Part shown: positions 8,941-17,085 of the stretch, in pieces
How positions within the stretch are numbered: position 1 is the stretch's first letter
Layout of the letters: every line of letters starts with the position of its first letter
Assembly (NCBI GenBank): GCA_963665735.1
Contig: OY762444.1
Coordinates: 3,100,001 to 3,164,000 of the forward strand
DNA length: 64,000 nucleotides
Direction: 5' to 3'
DNA from: CATOSK01 sp963665735
Lineage (GTDB): Bacteria; Chloroflexota; Dehalococcoidia; Lucifugimonadales; UBA3495
The notes under the pieces: model-generated
Databases searched by the model: none
Seen by the model: only the letters and a program-made list of their open reading frames with translations
Told to the model about the DNA's origin: nothing
Made by a program: the position numbers and the translations under genes

Positions 8941-9004
8941 ACCCCCACCCTAACCCTCCCCCTGGTAGGGGGGATTTGGATTCCCGCTTTCGCGGGAATG
9001 ACGG
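8941..9004. repeat. Family-B hairpin joined to a family-A palindrome
   Basis: ACCCCCACCCTAACCCTCC and its G-rich arm are followed directly by GATTCCCGCTTTCGCGGGAATGACGG. It separates the esterase pair from the hicBA module. Confidence 0.75.
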
Positions 9005-9067
9005 TTAAGGGGTGGCGTGGGAATGACGGGTCAAGGATGACAGGCAACGACGGGTCAGGAGGGAAAA

Positions 9068-9322
9068 TTGAAACTATACAAGCTGGCTTACGTCATGCAC
9101 CAACCCAGCGAAGACACCGAAGACAAGTTCATGGCCGAAATTCCTATCCTTCGGGGTTGCCGCGCTTGGGGCGATACCCCTGAAGAAACCCTGGATTATC
9201 TGCAAAGCGTGGCGGCTGCTATTATCGAAGTCCATAACGAGCGTGGTTGGGAACTTCCGGAGGAAGTCAAAGCGGCGGTAATTGACCAGACAACGGCGAG
9301 TGACATCGTGGTTCCGGTATGA
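9068..9322 (+). CDS. hicB: HicB-family antitoxin
   Basis: This 84-residue protein starts at TTG 9068, with AGGAGG immediately upstream. It has the HicB core: a YKLAYVMHQ-type first strand, FMAEIPILRGCRAWGDTPEETLDYLQSVAAAIIEVHNERG, a partially degraded RNase-H-like fold. It overlaps the following toxin gene by 4 nt (ATGA). The antitoxin-first order is the reverse of the common hicA-hicB order. No DNA-binding C-terminal domain is evident. Confidence 0.8.
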   Translation: MKLYKLAYVMHQPSEDTEDKFMAEIPILRGCRAWGDTPEETLDYLQSVAAAIIEVHNERGWELPEEVKAAVIDQTTASDIVVPV

Positions 9323-9528
9323 CTTATCGGGAACTCACCCGCAAGCTGCGCCGGTTGGATTGCCAATTCGATCGCCAAGGGAGAGGCGACCATGAGATAT
9401 GGGCAAACGCCAGAACCCAGTACACCACATCAATCCCCAACTGGGGCGGCCGAGACCTGAAAATAGGCACCATCAGGGCAATTTTGCGCGACTTGGGTAT
9501 ATCCAGAGACGAATTTGAGCAAGCATGA
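9319..9528 (+). CDS. hicA: HicA-family mRNA interferase toxin
   Basis: This 69-residue protein is a single double-stranded-RNA-binding-like domain. GRGDHEIW carries the catalytic His of HicA, and IPNWGGRDLKIGTIRAILRDLGIS is the family's C-terminal block. It would cleave mRNA when released from the HicB partner encoded just upstream with a 4-nt overlap. Length is normal for HicA. Confidence 0.85.
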   Translation: MTYRELTRKLRRLDCQFDRQGRGDHEIWANARTQYTTSIPNWGGRDLKIGTIRAILRDLGISRDEFEQA

Positions 9529-9627
9529 CTGGATTTTCAGAGGATGGCGCAGGTAACTGACCAAGTTCGTTAATGCTTGCTGGCACACCCGTAGATTAAG
9601 GGAACGGACGGTACACGGAGGGATCCG

Positions 9628-10734
9628 ATGAAGGCTTCATATATCGGCGCGATGGGGTATTCGCAGCGGCACCTGTTCCCCACGGCCTGGCCCGTCCCGC
9701 CGGGGTTCCACGACCCGGAAACTTCCGTCCTCAGCTACCAGGAAGGCATGGAAGAGTGCGAATTCGCCGAGGAAATGGGGTTCGACTGGATTAGTTTTTC
9801 CGAGCATCACTACTCCGGGCGCATTGCCACGGGCAACCCGGCGGTCATGGCGGCGGCGGTGGCCGAGCGGTGCAAGCGGGTCAAAATTGCCTTGCTGGGC
9901 CAGCTATTGCCCCTGAACAACCCGGTGCGCTGCGCCGAAGAGTTGGGGATGCTGGACAACCTGAGCAACGGTCGGCTGGTTATCGGGTTTCTGCGGGGCA
10001 CCCCCAACGAAGACCAGACCTATGGCGTAAACCCCACCGAAGGACGGGAGCGGCTCTTTGAGGGCATGGACCTTATCCTCAAGTCATTGACCGAACCACA
10101 GCCATTTTCGTGGGAAGGGCGTTACTACCAGTTCCGCACCGTGGCGGTGTGGCCGTTGCCGGTGCAGCAGCCGCTGCCGCCGGTAATCGTCGCCACCCGC
10201 AGCGACGATACGGTCAAGTATGCCGCCGACAACCGCCTGGGGTTGGGCGTGTCCTTCATACCGCCGGAAAGCGTGGCGGCCATTACCGAAAAGTATTTCC
10301 ACTGGTGCACCGAGGCCGGCTGGCAGCCGGAGCCGGAGCAGGTGGTTTACCGGGGCAGCATCTACCTGGCGGAAACCGATAAGCAGGCCCAGGACTGGTT
10401 GGCGCAACGCACCGGGACCGGCCCGGTGCCGGGGGGCATCGTCCAGCGGCCCAACGTGACCCGGGCCGTCACCGCCGCCCGCGCCGGCGAAGAGTTCGAC
10501 CTGCGGGCCGCCCTGGCCGGCAGTCCCCAAGGCGACGTGGTGGGCATGGCCAGGGGGCTGAATTTCGCTGGTTCGCCGGATACGGTCATCAAGCAAATCA
10601 AGCAGTTCCGCGACGATTGCGGCGTGGGCGTGGTGGACTTGTTCTTCCAGCAGCCGGGACTGCCCCACCGGGAAGTCATGCGGGAAATTGACCTGTTCGG
10701 CCGGGAAGTGCTGCCGGCCCTGCGGGAGTTTTAG
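9628..10734 (+). CDS. Luciferase-like (LLM class) flavin-dependent monooxygenase
   Basis: This 368-residue protein starts at an ATG with GGAGGG 6 nt upstream. It has the luciferase TIM-barrel pattern: EFAEEMGFDWISFSEHHYSG near the N-terminus, LGQLLPLNNPVRCAEELGMLDNLSNGRLVIGFLRG in the middle and GSPDTVIKQIKQFRDDCGVGVVDLF near the end. Enzymes of this class use FMNH2 or F420H2 to oxidise small organic molecules. It stands alone between the hicBA module and a hydrolase gene, so no substrate can be inferred. It is one of three such genes in the window. Confidence 0.87.
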   Translation: MKASYIGAMGYSQRHLFPTAWPVPPGFHDPETSVLSYQEGMEECEFAEEMGFDWISFSEHHYSGRIATGNPAVMAAAVAERCKRVKIALLGQLLPLNNPVRCAEELGMLDNLSNGRLVIGFLRGTPNEDQTYGVNPTEGRERLFEGMDLILKSLTEPQPFSWEGRYYQFRTVAVWPLPVQQPLPPVIVATRSDDTVKYAADNRLGLGVSFIPPESVAAITEKYFHWCTEAGWQPEPEQVVYRGSIYLAETDKQAQDWLAQRTGTGPVPGGIVQRPNVTRAVTAARAGEEFDLRAALAGSPQGDVVGMARGLNFAGSPDTVIKQIKQFRDDCGVGVVDLFFQQPGLPHREVMREIDLFGREVLPALREF

Positions 10735-10740
10735 CGGTGT

Positions 10741-10892
10741 ACCGTCATTCCGGCGTAGGTTGGTATGACGGTGGATGCGGTGGGCCTACCCTTATGTCAC
10801 CCTGAACGAAGTGAAGGGTCTAAAATTCTACGGGTAAGATGACGTTGGCTAGGGCAAGAATTTGAGATTCTTCGCTGCGCTCAGAATGACAT
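10741..10892. repeat. Family-A palindrome plus family-C element
   Basis: CGTCATTCCGGCGTAGG begins a degraded family-A copy. A family-C element of about 98 bp follows from about 10795 (TCACCCTGAACGAAGTGAAG to CTCAGAATGACA). They fill most of the 173-bp gap before the next gene. Confidence 0.75.
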
Positions 10893-10907
10893 GAAAGGCC
10901 AACAGCA

Positions 10908-11543
10908 ATGACGCCAAGGCAAGGACAATTGGAAGTTGACGGCGCCAGCGTCCGGTATTCGGAGACGGGCGACGGCGGCCGGGTGGTTATCCTGGACAGC
11001 GGGGCAGGGGATATGCCCCGGTTGCAGCAAGCCTTGTCCGTCAATAACCGGGCCTTGCGGCTGGAACTGCCCATATCCGGCAACGGGCGGCCCATTGCGG
11101 CCAAGGAGTTGGGGCGATTAGCGGCCTCGGTGGTGGGCCAACTGACCGATGAAACCTACACGCTGGTCGGAGCGTCCGCCGCCGCCGATGCCGCCCTGTG
11201 GCAGACGCTCCACACGCCGGAAACGGTGGAGTCCGTGATTCTGATTTCGCCGTTGTCCATCTTGCCCAAGGGCGGGGAAACCGACGCCGAGGCGGAAAGC
11301 CGGCTGGCAGAAATTCCCTGCGCCGCGCTGGCAGTTTTCGGGTTGAACGACGAAATTGTCGCCCCGCAAGCGGCCCGGGTTTACCGGGAGAAAATCGGCA
11401 ACGGCAACATCTCGCTGGTTTACGACGCCGGGCATGACATAATGGCCGACCGGCCCCAAGTCTTGATTGACCTGGTGGCCGATTTCGTGGAACGGCGGGA
11501 AACTTTCGTAGTAGCTCAACATTCCAGCGTGGTTAACCCTTAA
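10908..11543 (+). CDS. Alpha/beta hydrolase-fold protein
   Basis: This 211-residue protein opens with GQLEVDGASVRYSETGDGG, the usual first strands of small alpha/beta hydrolases. The nucleophile elbow reads VGASAAAD (G-x-S-x-A), the acid is probably in FGLNDEIV and the His is in YDAGHDIM. The cap region is short, giving a protein smaller than most family members (about 250-280). Function is unspecified. It lies upstream of a GatC-like/amidase pair and could share a transcript with it, although a 230-bp repeat-rich gap separates the amidase. Confidence 0.7.
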   Translation: MTPRQGQLEVDGASVRYSETGDGGRVVILDSGAGDMPRLQQALSVNNRALRLELPISGNGRPIAAKELGRLAASVVGQLTDETYTLVGASAAADAALWQTLHTPETVESVILISPLSILPKGGETDAEAESRLAEIPCAALAVFGLNDEIVAPQAARVYREKIGNGNISLVYDAGHDIMADRPQVLIDLVADFVERRETFVVAQHSSVVNP

Positions 11544-11582
11544 CCTGAAACGCCAACACTCGCAAAAATCGGAGGTCTGGCT

Positions 11583-11783
11583 ATGCCCGAAACCGGGGAA
11601 ATTTCCATGGAACAGTTCAAGACCCTGGCCGACTTGGCCGGGTTGGGGATGAGCCAGCAGGAATTGGAGGAACTGAAGCCCGTCTATGAGCTTTACGCCG
11701 CCTATGCCCGACAGCTCCATACTTTGAGCTTTGGGGCCGAGGAAATGGTGGTGGAATTTCACCCGGATTGGCCGGAAGGGTGA
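11583..11783 (+). CDS. Small GatC/AtzG-like protein, possible amidase partner
   Basis: This 66-residue protein starts at an ATG with GGAGG 8 nt upstream. The pattern FKTLADLAGLGMSQQELEEL, then a helix with YAAYARQLHTL, then an acidic stretch before FHPDWPEG resembles GatC, the small subunit that wraps around GatA amidases, and its AtzG relative. The next gene is a GatA-family amidase, as in AtzG-AtzE pairs. The similarity is to a short helical pattern, so the assignment rests largely on context. A family-A/B repeat block separates the two genes. Confidence 0.5.
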   Translation: MPETGEISMEQFKTLADLAGLGMSQQELEELKPVYELYAAYARQLHTLSFGAEEMVVEFHPDWPEG

Positions 11784-11828
11784 GTCCCACTTCCGGCTTT
11801 GTACCACTTTCCCTATCGAAAGAATTAT

Positions 11829-11997
11829 CGTCATTCCCGCGAAAGCCGGAATCCAGAAAGGCTATGCACAGAACGATGTCCTTGTGGGCAAGGAATCCTG
11901 GATACCGGCCGGCGCCGGTATGACGGGTTGGCAAGGGCTGCGAATTATTGCTACTTCACCCCCATCCTAACCTTCCCCCATCGAGGGGGAAGGGACT
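11829..11997. repeat. Composite family-A element followed by family-B hairpin
   Basis: Two inverted family-A palindromes (starting CGTCATTCCCGCGAAAGCC and ending GCGCCGGTATGACGGG) flank an unrelated centre of about 35 bp, making a unit of about 96 bp like those at 6739-6836 and 14812-14915. A family-B hairpin at about 11958-11997 ends next to the amidase ribosome-binding site. Confidence 0.8.
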
Positions 11998-12013
11998 AAG
12001 GAGACGATGCCTT

Positions 12014-13420
12014 ATGGCTACATCCGACACCCAACTGCATTACCTGACCATCCGCCAAGCCGGGGAGTTGATTCGGCAGGGCGAGCTTTCCCCGGTGGAG
12101 TTGACCCGCGCCTGTCTTGACCGCATCGCGGATACCGACGACCGGCTCAATTCGTTCATCCTGCTGCTGGCCGACGATGCGTTGGAACAGGCCCGCGCCG
12201 CCGAGGGTGAAATTCTGCGGGGCGGCTACAAGGGGCCGATGCACGGCATACCCTTCGCCCTGAAAGACCTTTACGACACCGCCGGCGTCCGCACCACTTC
12301 CGGCTCCCAGGTGGATATTGACCGGGTTCCCGCCGAGGACGCCACCACCACGGCGCGGCTGAAAGAGGCCGGCGGCGTCCTGCTGGGCAAGCTGGCGATG
12401 CACGAGTTCGCCCTGGGCGGCCCGGACTGGACGACGCCCTTTGAGCCGGCCTGCAACCCCTGGAACCTGGCCCACATCACCGGCGGCTCCAGCAGCGGCT
12501 CCGGCTCGGCGGTGGCGTCGGGCCAGTGCCTGGGCGCGCTGGGGTCATGCACCGGCGGCTCCATCCGCGGGCCGGCGTCGTTGTGCGGTATCGTGGGCCT
12601 CAAGGCTACCTACGGGCGGGTCAGCCGCTTCGGGGTGGTGACGCTGAGTTGGTCGCAAGACCACGCCGGGCCGATGACCCGCACCGTTGAGGACACCGCC
12701 TATATGCTCCAGGCCATTGCCGGACACGACCCCAGGGACCCGACTTCCAGCCGGGCGCCGGTGCCGGACTACTCGCTGTCGCTGCGGGAGGACATTCGCG
12801 GCGTCAGAATCGGGCTGCCCCGGCACTACTTCTTTGACGATGACCCCGGAGTAAACCCGGAAGTCGTCGCCACGGTGGAGCGGGCCGTTGCCGCGCTGGA
12901 AGAGTTGGGGGCACAGGTGGAGGAAGTGACGCTGCCCAGCCTGGACTACGTGCGGGCCGCCAACTCGGTTATTATGGTCAGCGAGGCTTACGCCTACCAC
13001 GAACCGAACCTTAAAACCCGCCCCCAGGAATTCGGGGAGATTGTGCGGGGGCGGTTCCGCATCGGCGGCATGATGAGCGCGGCGGACTATTTGCAGGCCC
13101 AGCGGGTACGCACCTGGGCGCGGCGGGAATTTGCCCAGGTCTTGAAACAGGTGGACTTCCTGGTTACGCCCACCATGACCCAGCCGGCGGCGGCCTTCGC
13201 CGGGTATGACCCTACCTCGACGGCTCGGGGCAAGAGTTTCACCGCTCCCTTCAACGTCACCGGCCTGCCGGCCATTTCGGTGCCTTGCGGTTTCACCGAA
13301 ACCGGCCTGCCCATCGGGATGCAGATAGCCGGCAAGCCCTTCGACGAACCCGGCGTCATCCAGGCCGCCTACACCTACCAGCAAGCCGCCGGTTGGCGCG
13401 ACTTGCATCCGCAGCTATGA
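12014..13420 (+). CDS. Amidase signature (GatA-like) family amidohydrolase
   Basis: This 468-residue protein starts at the ATG at 12014, with AAGGAGA 9 nt upstream; the open frame extends further upstream only through repeat DNA. The Ser-cisSer-Lys triad is visible: Lys in ALKDLYD, cis-Ser in GGSSSGSGSAV and the nucleophile in GGSIRGPASLCGIVG. SCTGGSIR replaces the usual TDTGGSIR. It hydrolyses a carboxamide, but whether it is part of Glu-tRNA amidotransferase is doubtful because GatB is absent. A GatC-like small protein lies upstream and a methyltransferase gene overlaps its stop by 4 nt. Confidence 0.88.
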   Translation: MATSDTQLHYLTIRQAGELIRQGELSPVELTRACLDRIADTDDRLNSFILLLADDALEQARAAEGEILRGGYKGPMHGIPFALKDLYDTAGVRTTSGSQVDIDRVPAEDATTTARLKEAGGVLLGKLAMHEFALGGPDWTTPFEPACNPWNLAHITGGSSSGSGSAVASGQCLGALGSCTGGSIRGPASLCGIVGLKATYGRVSRFGVVTLSWSQDHAGPMTRTVEDTAYMLQAIAGHDPRDPTSSRAPVPDYSLSLREDIRGVRIGLPRHYFFDDDPGVNPEVVATVERAVAALEELGAQVEEVTLPSLDYVRAANSVIMVSEAYAYHEPNLKTRPQEFGEIVRGRFRIGGMMSAADYLQAQRVRTWARREFAQVLKQVDFLVTPTMTQPAAAFAGYDPTSTARGKSFTAPFNVTGLPAISVPCGFTETGLPIGMQIAGKPFDEPGVIQAAYTYQQAAGWRDLHPQL

Positions 13421-14253
13421 CCGCCGCCGCCCAGCGATACGCCGAGCAGTACGACGCGGTATGGGAGCAGTGGCGCCGTCTTTTCGGGCCGCCGGCAGCC
13501 GACATCTGGGCCGGCCCGGCGGCGGCTCAGTTCCGCTTTGACCCCCACCGCCGTTTGGACGCCAACCTGGAAATTCTGGCTTCCTACGTCGGGCCGGAGG
13601 ACGTTCTGATAGACGTGGGCGGCGGCGCGGGCCGGGTTTCGCTGCCCCTGGCCCTCCGGTGCCGCCAGGTGGTGACGGTAGAGCCGTCCCCCGGCATGGC
13701 TGCCGAGTACGACCAATCGGCCAGGGAGGCGGGAATCGGCAACGCCCGGCTGCTGCCTCAGGGCTGGATGGATGCGGAGGGCGTAGCCGGCGACGTGGCA
13801 TTGACCTGCGACGTGACCTATTTCGTCCGGGACATAGCGCCGTTCATCGAAAAGATGCAGTCGGCAGCGCGCCGCCGGGTGATGATAACGGTGTGGAGCG
13901 AACCGCCGCCCAACCGGGGCGCGCCCCTGTTCCGCCGCATCTACGGCGAACCGCTGGCCCCCATGCCCGGCCATCGCGAATTGCTGCCAGCGCTGTGGGA
14001 AATGGGCATCCTCCCCGATGTCCGCGTTCTCCCCGAACCAAGCTGGTGGGAGGACTGGAGCCACCCCACGCGGGAGGCGGCCATCGAGTCGGCGCTGTTC
14101 GGACGCTGGTCGCGGGAACCCGACCGGGAACGGGCCTACCGAATTATTGACGAGCAGTTCGACGACCTGTTCGCCCCGGACGGCGACGGCTACCGCGTCA
14201 TCTGGCGACGGCCAATGCGGGAGATGCTCATTACTTGGGAGACGGCTGGGTAA
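13417..14253 (+). CDS. Class I SAM-dependent methyltransferase
   Basis: This 278-residue protein starts in the ATGA overlap with the amidase stop. Motif I is VLIDVGGGAGRVSLPLA and the following acidic strand is VVTVEPSPGM, typical of class I methyltransferases, and later strands (DVALTCDVTYFV, RRVMITVWSE) fit the fold. The overlap implies translational coupling with the amidase. Substrate is unknown; the protein does not show a DNA- or rRNA-methyltransferase NPPY-type motif. Confidence 0.78.
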   Translation: MTAAAQRYAEQYDAVWEQWRRLFGPPAADIWAGPAAAQFRFDPHRRLDANLEILASYVGPEDVLIDVGGGAGRVSLPLALRCRQVVTVEPSPGMAAEYDQSAREAGIGNARLLPQGWMDAEGVAGDVALTCDVTYFVRDIAPFIEKMQSAARRRVMITVWSEPPPNRGAPLFRRIYGEPLAPMPGHRELLPALWEMGILPDVRVLPEPSWWEDWSHPTREAAIESALFGRWSREPDRERAYRIIDEQFDDLFAPDGDGYRVIWRRPMREMLITWETAG

Positions 14254-14277
14254 ACACTCCATAAGAAAGGAAAGAAA

Positions 14278-14796
14278 ATGGGACGATTAACGGTCAACAT
14301 TGGAGAGGCGGAAGGCCAGGCGGCAACCGGGGTTACGTGGCGGTACGCCCGCGGCTACGTTCCCGGCGAGGAAAACGAGGGCCTGGTGGCCCAGGGCGAG
14401 GGCAGCCCGGCCCGGCTGGCAGATTATGACGATTCCCAATGGGAAGTTTGCGGGAATCTTCCCGACCGGATTTCCTTCGGTCTCACCTTTGTCTGGTATC
14501 GGGCCACGGTTACGGTGCCGGAAACCGTCGGCGGGCGTTCCACCCAGGGGATGCGGGTGCAGTTCGAGACCTGCGTTGACGACTACGCCGAAATCTGGAT
14601 TGACGGGGAATGCAACCGTGACCGGGGAGTTGTCCAGGGGTTCAACACGCCCCAACGGGTGATGATAACCGGCGACGCTCAACCGGGGGCCAGCCATACC
14701 ATCGCAATCCTGGCAATCAACGGGCCGCTGGGCGCGCCGGGCGGGGCCGTCCACGTCCGCTACGCCAACCTGGGCTTTGAGTGGACGGGGGATTAG
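14278..14796 (+). CDS. Galactose-binding-like beta-sandwich domain protein
   Basis: This 172-residue protein begins 24 nt after the methyltransferase, with AAGGAAAG upstream. DYDDSQWEVCGNLPDRISFG, then WYRATVTVP, then VQFETCVDDYAEIWIDGE follow the strand order of the galactose-binding/jelly-roll domain found in glycoside hydrolase family 2 sugar-binding regions. No signal peptide is apparent. It is a whole protein rather than a domain of a larger enzyme. A carbohydrate-binding role is an inference from fold only. Confidence 0.55.
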   Translation: MGRLTVNIGEAEGQAATGVTWRYARGYVPGEENEGLVAQGEGSPARLADYDDSQWEVCGNLPDRISFGLTFVWYRATVTVPETVGGRSTQGMRVQFETCVDDYAEIWIDGECNRDRGVVQGFNTPQRVMITGDAQPGASHTIAILAINGPLGAPGGAVHVRYANLGFEWTGD

Positions 14797-14811
14797 GGGG
14801 TGTCTTCACAT

Positions 14812-14915
14812 ACACCGTCATACTGGCGCAGGCCGGTATCCAGGACTTCTTGCCCACACGGACGCTGATGTATGCTTGGGATTTCTGGATTCCGGCTTTC
14901 GCCGGAATGACGGGT
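14812..14915. repeat. Composite family-A element, inverted relative to the 11.8-kb copy
   Basis: The unit CGTCATACTGGCGCAGG to CGCCGGAATGACGGG is the reverse complement of the 11829-11924 element, including its centre (CTTGCCCACACGGACG against CCTTGTGGGCAAG). Inverted copies with a shared centre suggest a mobile MITE-like unit. Confidence 0.75.
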
Positions 14916-14996
14916 TGGCTGGCAGTATGGTCTGCTAAGAGCCGTGACTACGGCATGATACCGCCCAAGCGGATACGCACAAATGAGGGTAGCAGC

Positions 14997-15257
14997 ATGG
15001 CAGCGGCAATGAGCCAACCCAACGGCCCCCGTACCATCAAGGCATCGGAGTTCAAGGCCAAATGCCTGAAGCTGATGGATGAAGTGGCAGAAACCCGCGA
15101 GGAAATAGTCATTACCAAGAACGGCAAGCCAGTGGCAAGACTGGCTCCTTGCCGGGAGCTGGAGTTACAACAATTCGGCCGTCACCGTGACCGCATACGG
15201 ATACTGGGCGATATAGTTTCGCCGATGCCAGCCGAATGGTTTGAGACGCCCGGCTGA
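14997..15257 (+). CDS. Orphan Phd/YefM-family antitoxin
   Basis: This 86-residue protein is placed from the ATG at 14997, preceded by GAGGGT. IKASEFKAKCLKLMDEVAETREEIVITKNGKPVARLAP is the complete Phd/YefM N-terminal dimerisation and DNA-binding fold, and a short tail follows that would bind a toxin. No toxin gene follows: repeats and a convergent gene come next. It may be a remnant antitoxin, or a regulator acting in trans. Confidence 0.8.
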   Translation: MAAAMSQPNGPRTIKASEFKAKCLKLMDEVAETREEIVITKNGKPVARLAPCRELELQQFGRHRDRIRILGDIVSPMPAEWFETPG

Positions 15258-15297
15258 ATGATGGTTATTCGCAGGGCAACATCGTCCTTGGCGATTA

Positions 15298-15399
15298 GGA
15301 TTTCTGGATTCCGGCGAAAGCCGGAATGACGGTGCATCCTTCGCTCATAGTCCATAGCCCCCACCCTAACCCTCCCCCTACGAGGGGGAGGGGATTTTT
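15298..15399. repeat. Family-A palindrome plus family-B hairpin
   Basis: TTCTGGATTCCGGCGAAAG continues to CCGGAATGACGG, then 20 bp later CCCCCACCCTAACCCTCC pairs with GAGGGGGAGGGG followed by ATTTTT. It lies between convergent genes and, on the plus strand, could terminate transcription of the orphan antitoxin. Confidence 0.75.
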
Positions 15400-15410
15400 C
15401 GTGCGCGGCC

Positions 15411-16217
15411 TTAGATGCCCCGCTCGGTGAACACGGCGTCGGCTTGTTCCAGTGCCTCTTCTACGTAGGGCCAGCCGCGATACCAGCCGGCTTGGGAAAA
15501 GACTTCGCAGATTTCCCGGCGGCTCATGCCCAGATTGAGGGCGTAACCGATGTGTTCCCGCAATTGTTTGTGGTGTCCCCGGCACATGAGGGCCACCAAG
15601 ATGCATACCGTCCGCTCTTTGGGGGTCAGGTCGCCCCTGGCCCACGCCTCGCCGTAGTTGTAGGCGTCCACCAGGGTGGCGGTTTCCGGGGCCAGTTGCC
15701 GGGCCAGGGAGTTTTCCAGGGCGGTGTCGGCGTCCAGTCCCCAGTTGCTGCCCCTGAGTTGTTTTCCCCGTTCCAGTTTCTCTTCCACCGACGCCAGCCA
15801 GTCGGCTTGCAGGGGTTCCCGGTCTTCATCCCGCCAGATTTGCTGTTCGTTGATGACCCGCTGGGCTTGGGTCAGGGCGAAAACGGTGGCCGGAATGCCG
15901 GCGTAAAAGATAAGCTGCAAGAAAATCCCCTTTATCTTCTGAGGCGACATTCCCAGGGACAGGCCCACCCTGATTTGGTGCTGGAGGCCGAATCCCCAAC
16001 CGTTGCAGCACTGCGCGGCGATGGTCGCCAGACTCCGCAGGGTCACGTCCAAGCCCGGAACCTGCCAGACGCCGCCCCACATGACCTCTTCCTGGAGTTT
16101 CACGTAGTCTTTGCTGATGTCGGGCAAGGCGCCGGTCAACCGCCCGGCGGGAACGTACTGGTCAATAAAGGCGTGGAGGTTGGCGGCTTGGCGGGCCAGG
16201 TCGTCGTCGGTGGTCAT
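15411..16217 (-). CDS. Carboxymuconolactone decarboxylase-like (CMD) protein, tandem copy 1
   Basis: This 268-residue protein starts at an ATG preceded by AAAGGAAA. It has two CMD/AhpD-like helical repeats: LRSLATIAAQCCNGWGFGLQHQIRVGLSLGMSPQKIKGIFLQLIFYAG and ERTVCILVALMCRGHHKQLREHIGYALNLGMSRREICEVFSQAGWYRG. It lacks the AhpD C-x-x-C active site, so PcaC-like decarboxylase or another activity is possible. It is the last of three tandem paralogues and begins 39 nt after the second. The duplicated domain makes it about twice the length of PcaC. Confidence 0.8.
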   Translation of the reverse strand: MTTDDDLARQAANLHAFIDQYVPAGRLTGALPDISKDYVKLQEEVMWGGVWQVPGLDVTLRSLATIAAQCCNGWGFGLQHQIRVGLSLGMSPQKIKGIFLQLIFYAGIPATVFALTQAQRVINEQQIWRDEDREPLQADWLASVEEKLERGKQLRGSNWGLDADTALENSLARQLAPETATLVDAYNYGEAWARGDLTPKERTVCILVALMCRGHHKQLREHIGYALNLGMSRREICEVFSQAGWYRGWPYVEEALEQADAVFTERGI

Positions 16218-16256
16218 GGGCTGATTTCCTTTCGGCGGAGTTGCGGGAGTCCGGTA

Positions 16257-17048
16257 TTAGAGACCGCGGGACTGAAAGACCTGGTAAGCCTGTTCCAGGG
16301 CGTCCTCGACGTGGGGCCAGCCCCGATACCAACCGGCCTGGACGAATGTTTCGCAAATTTCCTTGGGAGACAAGCCGCCGTCCAGGGCATAGCCGACGTG
16401 ACGCTTTAGCTGCCGCCAATGCCCCCGGCACATGAGAACGGCCAGAATACAGACCGTCCGCTCCTTGGGGTTGAGGTCGGCTCCGGCCCATGCCTGGCCG
16501 AAGTGATAGGCGTCCACCAACTCGGCGACTTCGGGAACCAGGCGGCGGGCCAATGAGTTTTCCATGTCTGCGTTGGCCGACTCGCCCCAATTGTTGACCA
16601 GCCGGGTCTGGCCCTGTTGCAGCATTTCGTCTATGGATTCCAGCCATGCCACGTCCAGGGGCAGGTCGTCGGCCTTCCATTCTTCCCTTTCGTCAATGAC
16701 TTCCTGGGCTACGCGGAGTCCGAAGGCCGTGGCGGGAAGGCCGATGTAAAACAGCAGTTCAATGATTATGCCCTTAATCTGCCGGGGGGTGATTCCCACG
16801 GTCAGGCCGGTGCGTACCTGGTGTTCTACGCCGAAGTCGTGGCCGTTGACGCATTGGGCGGTAATCGTAGCGAAACTGCGGAGTTTCAAGTCCAGGCCAT
16901 CGGCCAGCCACACGCCGCCCCACATCAATTCGTGCTGCACCTTTACGAAGTCGGCCAAGACCGGCGTGGGCCGGGCGTAGGGCAGATGCTGGTCGAAAAA
17001 GGCGCGCAGTTGGGCGGATTTTTCCTGCAACTCGGCTACCGTCGTTAT
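16257..17048 (-). CDS. CMD-like protein, tandem copy 2, with apparent ATA start
   Basis: Two CMD repeats are present: ITAQCVNGHDFGVEHQVRTGLTVGITPRQIKGIIIELLFYIG and ERTVCILAVLMCRGHWRQLKRHVGYALDGGLSPKEICETFVQAGWYRGWPHVEDALEQA. The usual start choice would be TTG at 17030, but that lacks a good ribosome-binding site. Six codons upstream the frame reads ATA-ACG-ACG (I/M-T-T-V-A-E-L), matching the MTTPDEL and MTTDDDL starts of its two paralogues. AGGAGA lies 8 nt upstream of the ATA. I therefore place the start at 17048 (263 residues). Function is as uncertain as for the sister genes. Confidence 0.75.
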   Translation of the reverse strand: MTTVAELQEKSAQLRAFFDQHLPYARPTPVLADFVKVQHELMWGGVWLADGLDLKLRSFATITAQCVNGHDFGVEHQVRTGLTVGITPRQIKGIIIELLFYIGLPATAFGLRVAQEVIDEREEWKADDLPLDVAWLESIDEMLQQGQTRLVNNWGESANADMENSLARRLVPEVAELVDAYHFGQAWAGADLNPKERTVCILAVLMCRGHWRQLKRHVGYALDGGLSPKEICETFVQAGWYRGWPHVEDALEQAYQVFQSRGL

Positions 17049-17085
17049 GGCAAGACTCTCCTGCGGGAACGAAGTCGGGTTAAGG

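Noticed and set aside
12014..13420. GatA subunit of Glu-tRNA(Gln) amidotransferase
   Set aside because: No GatB gene is near, the nucleophile loop is divergent and the neighbours are not translational.
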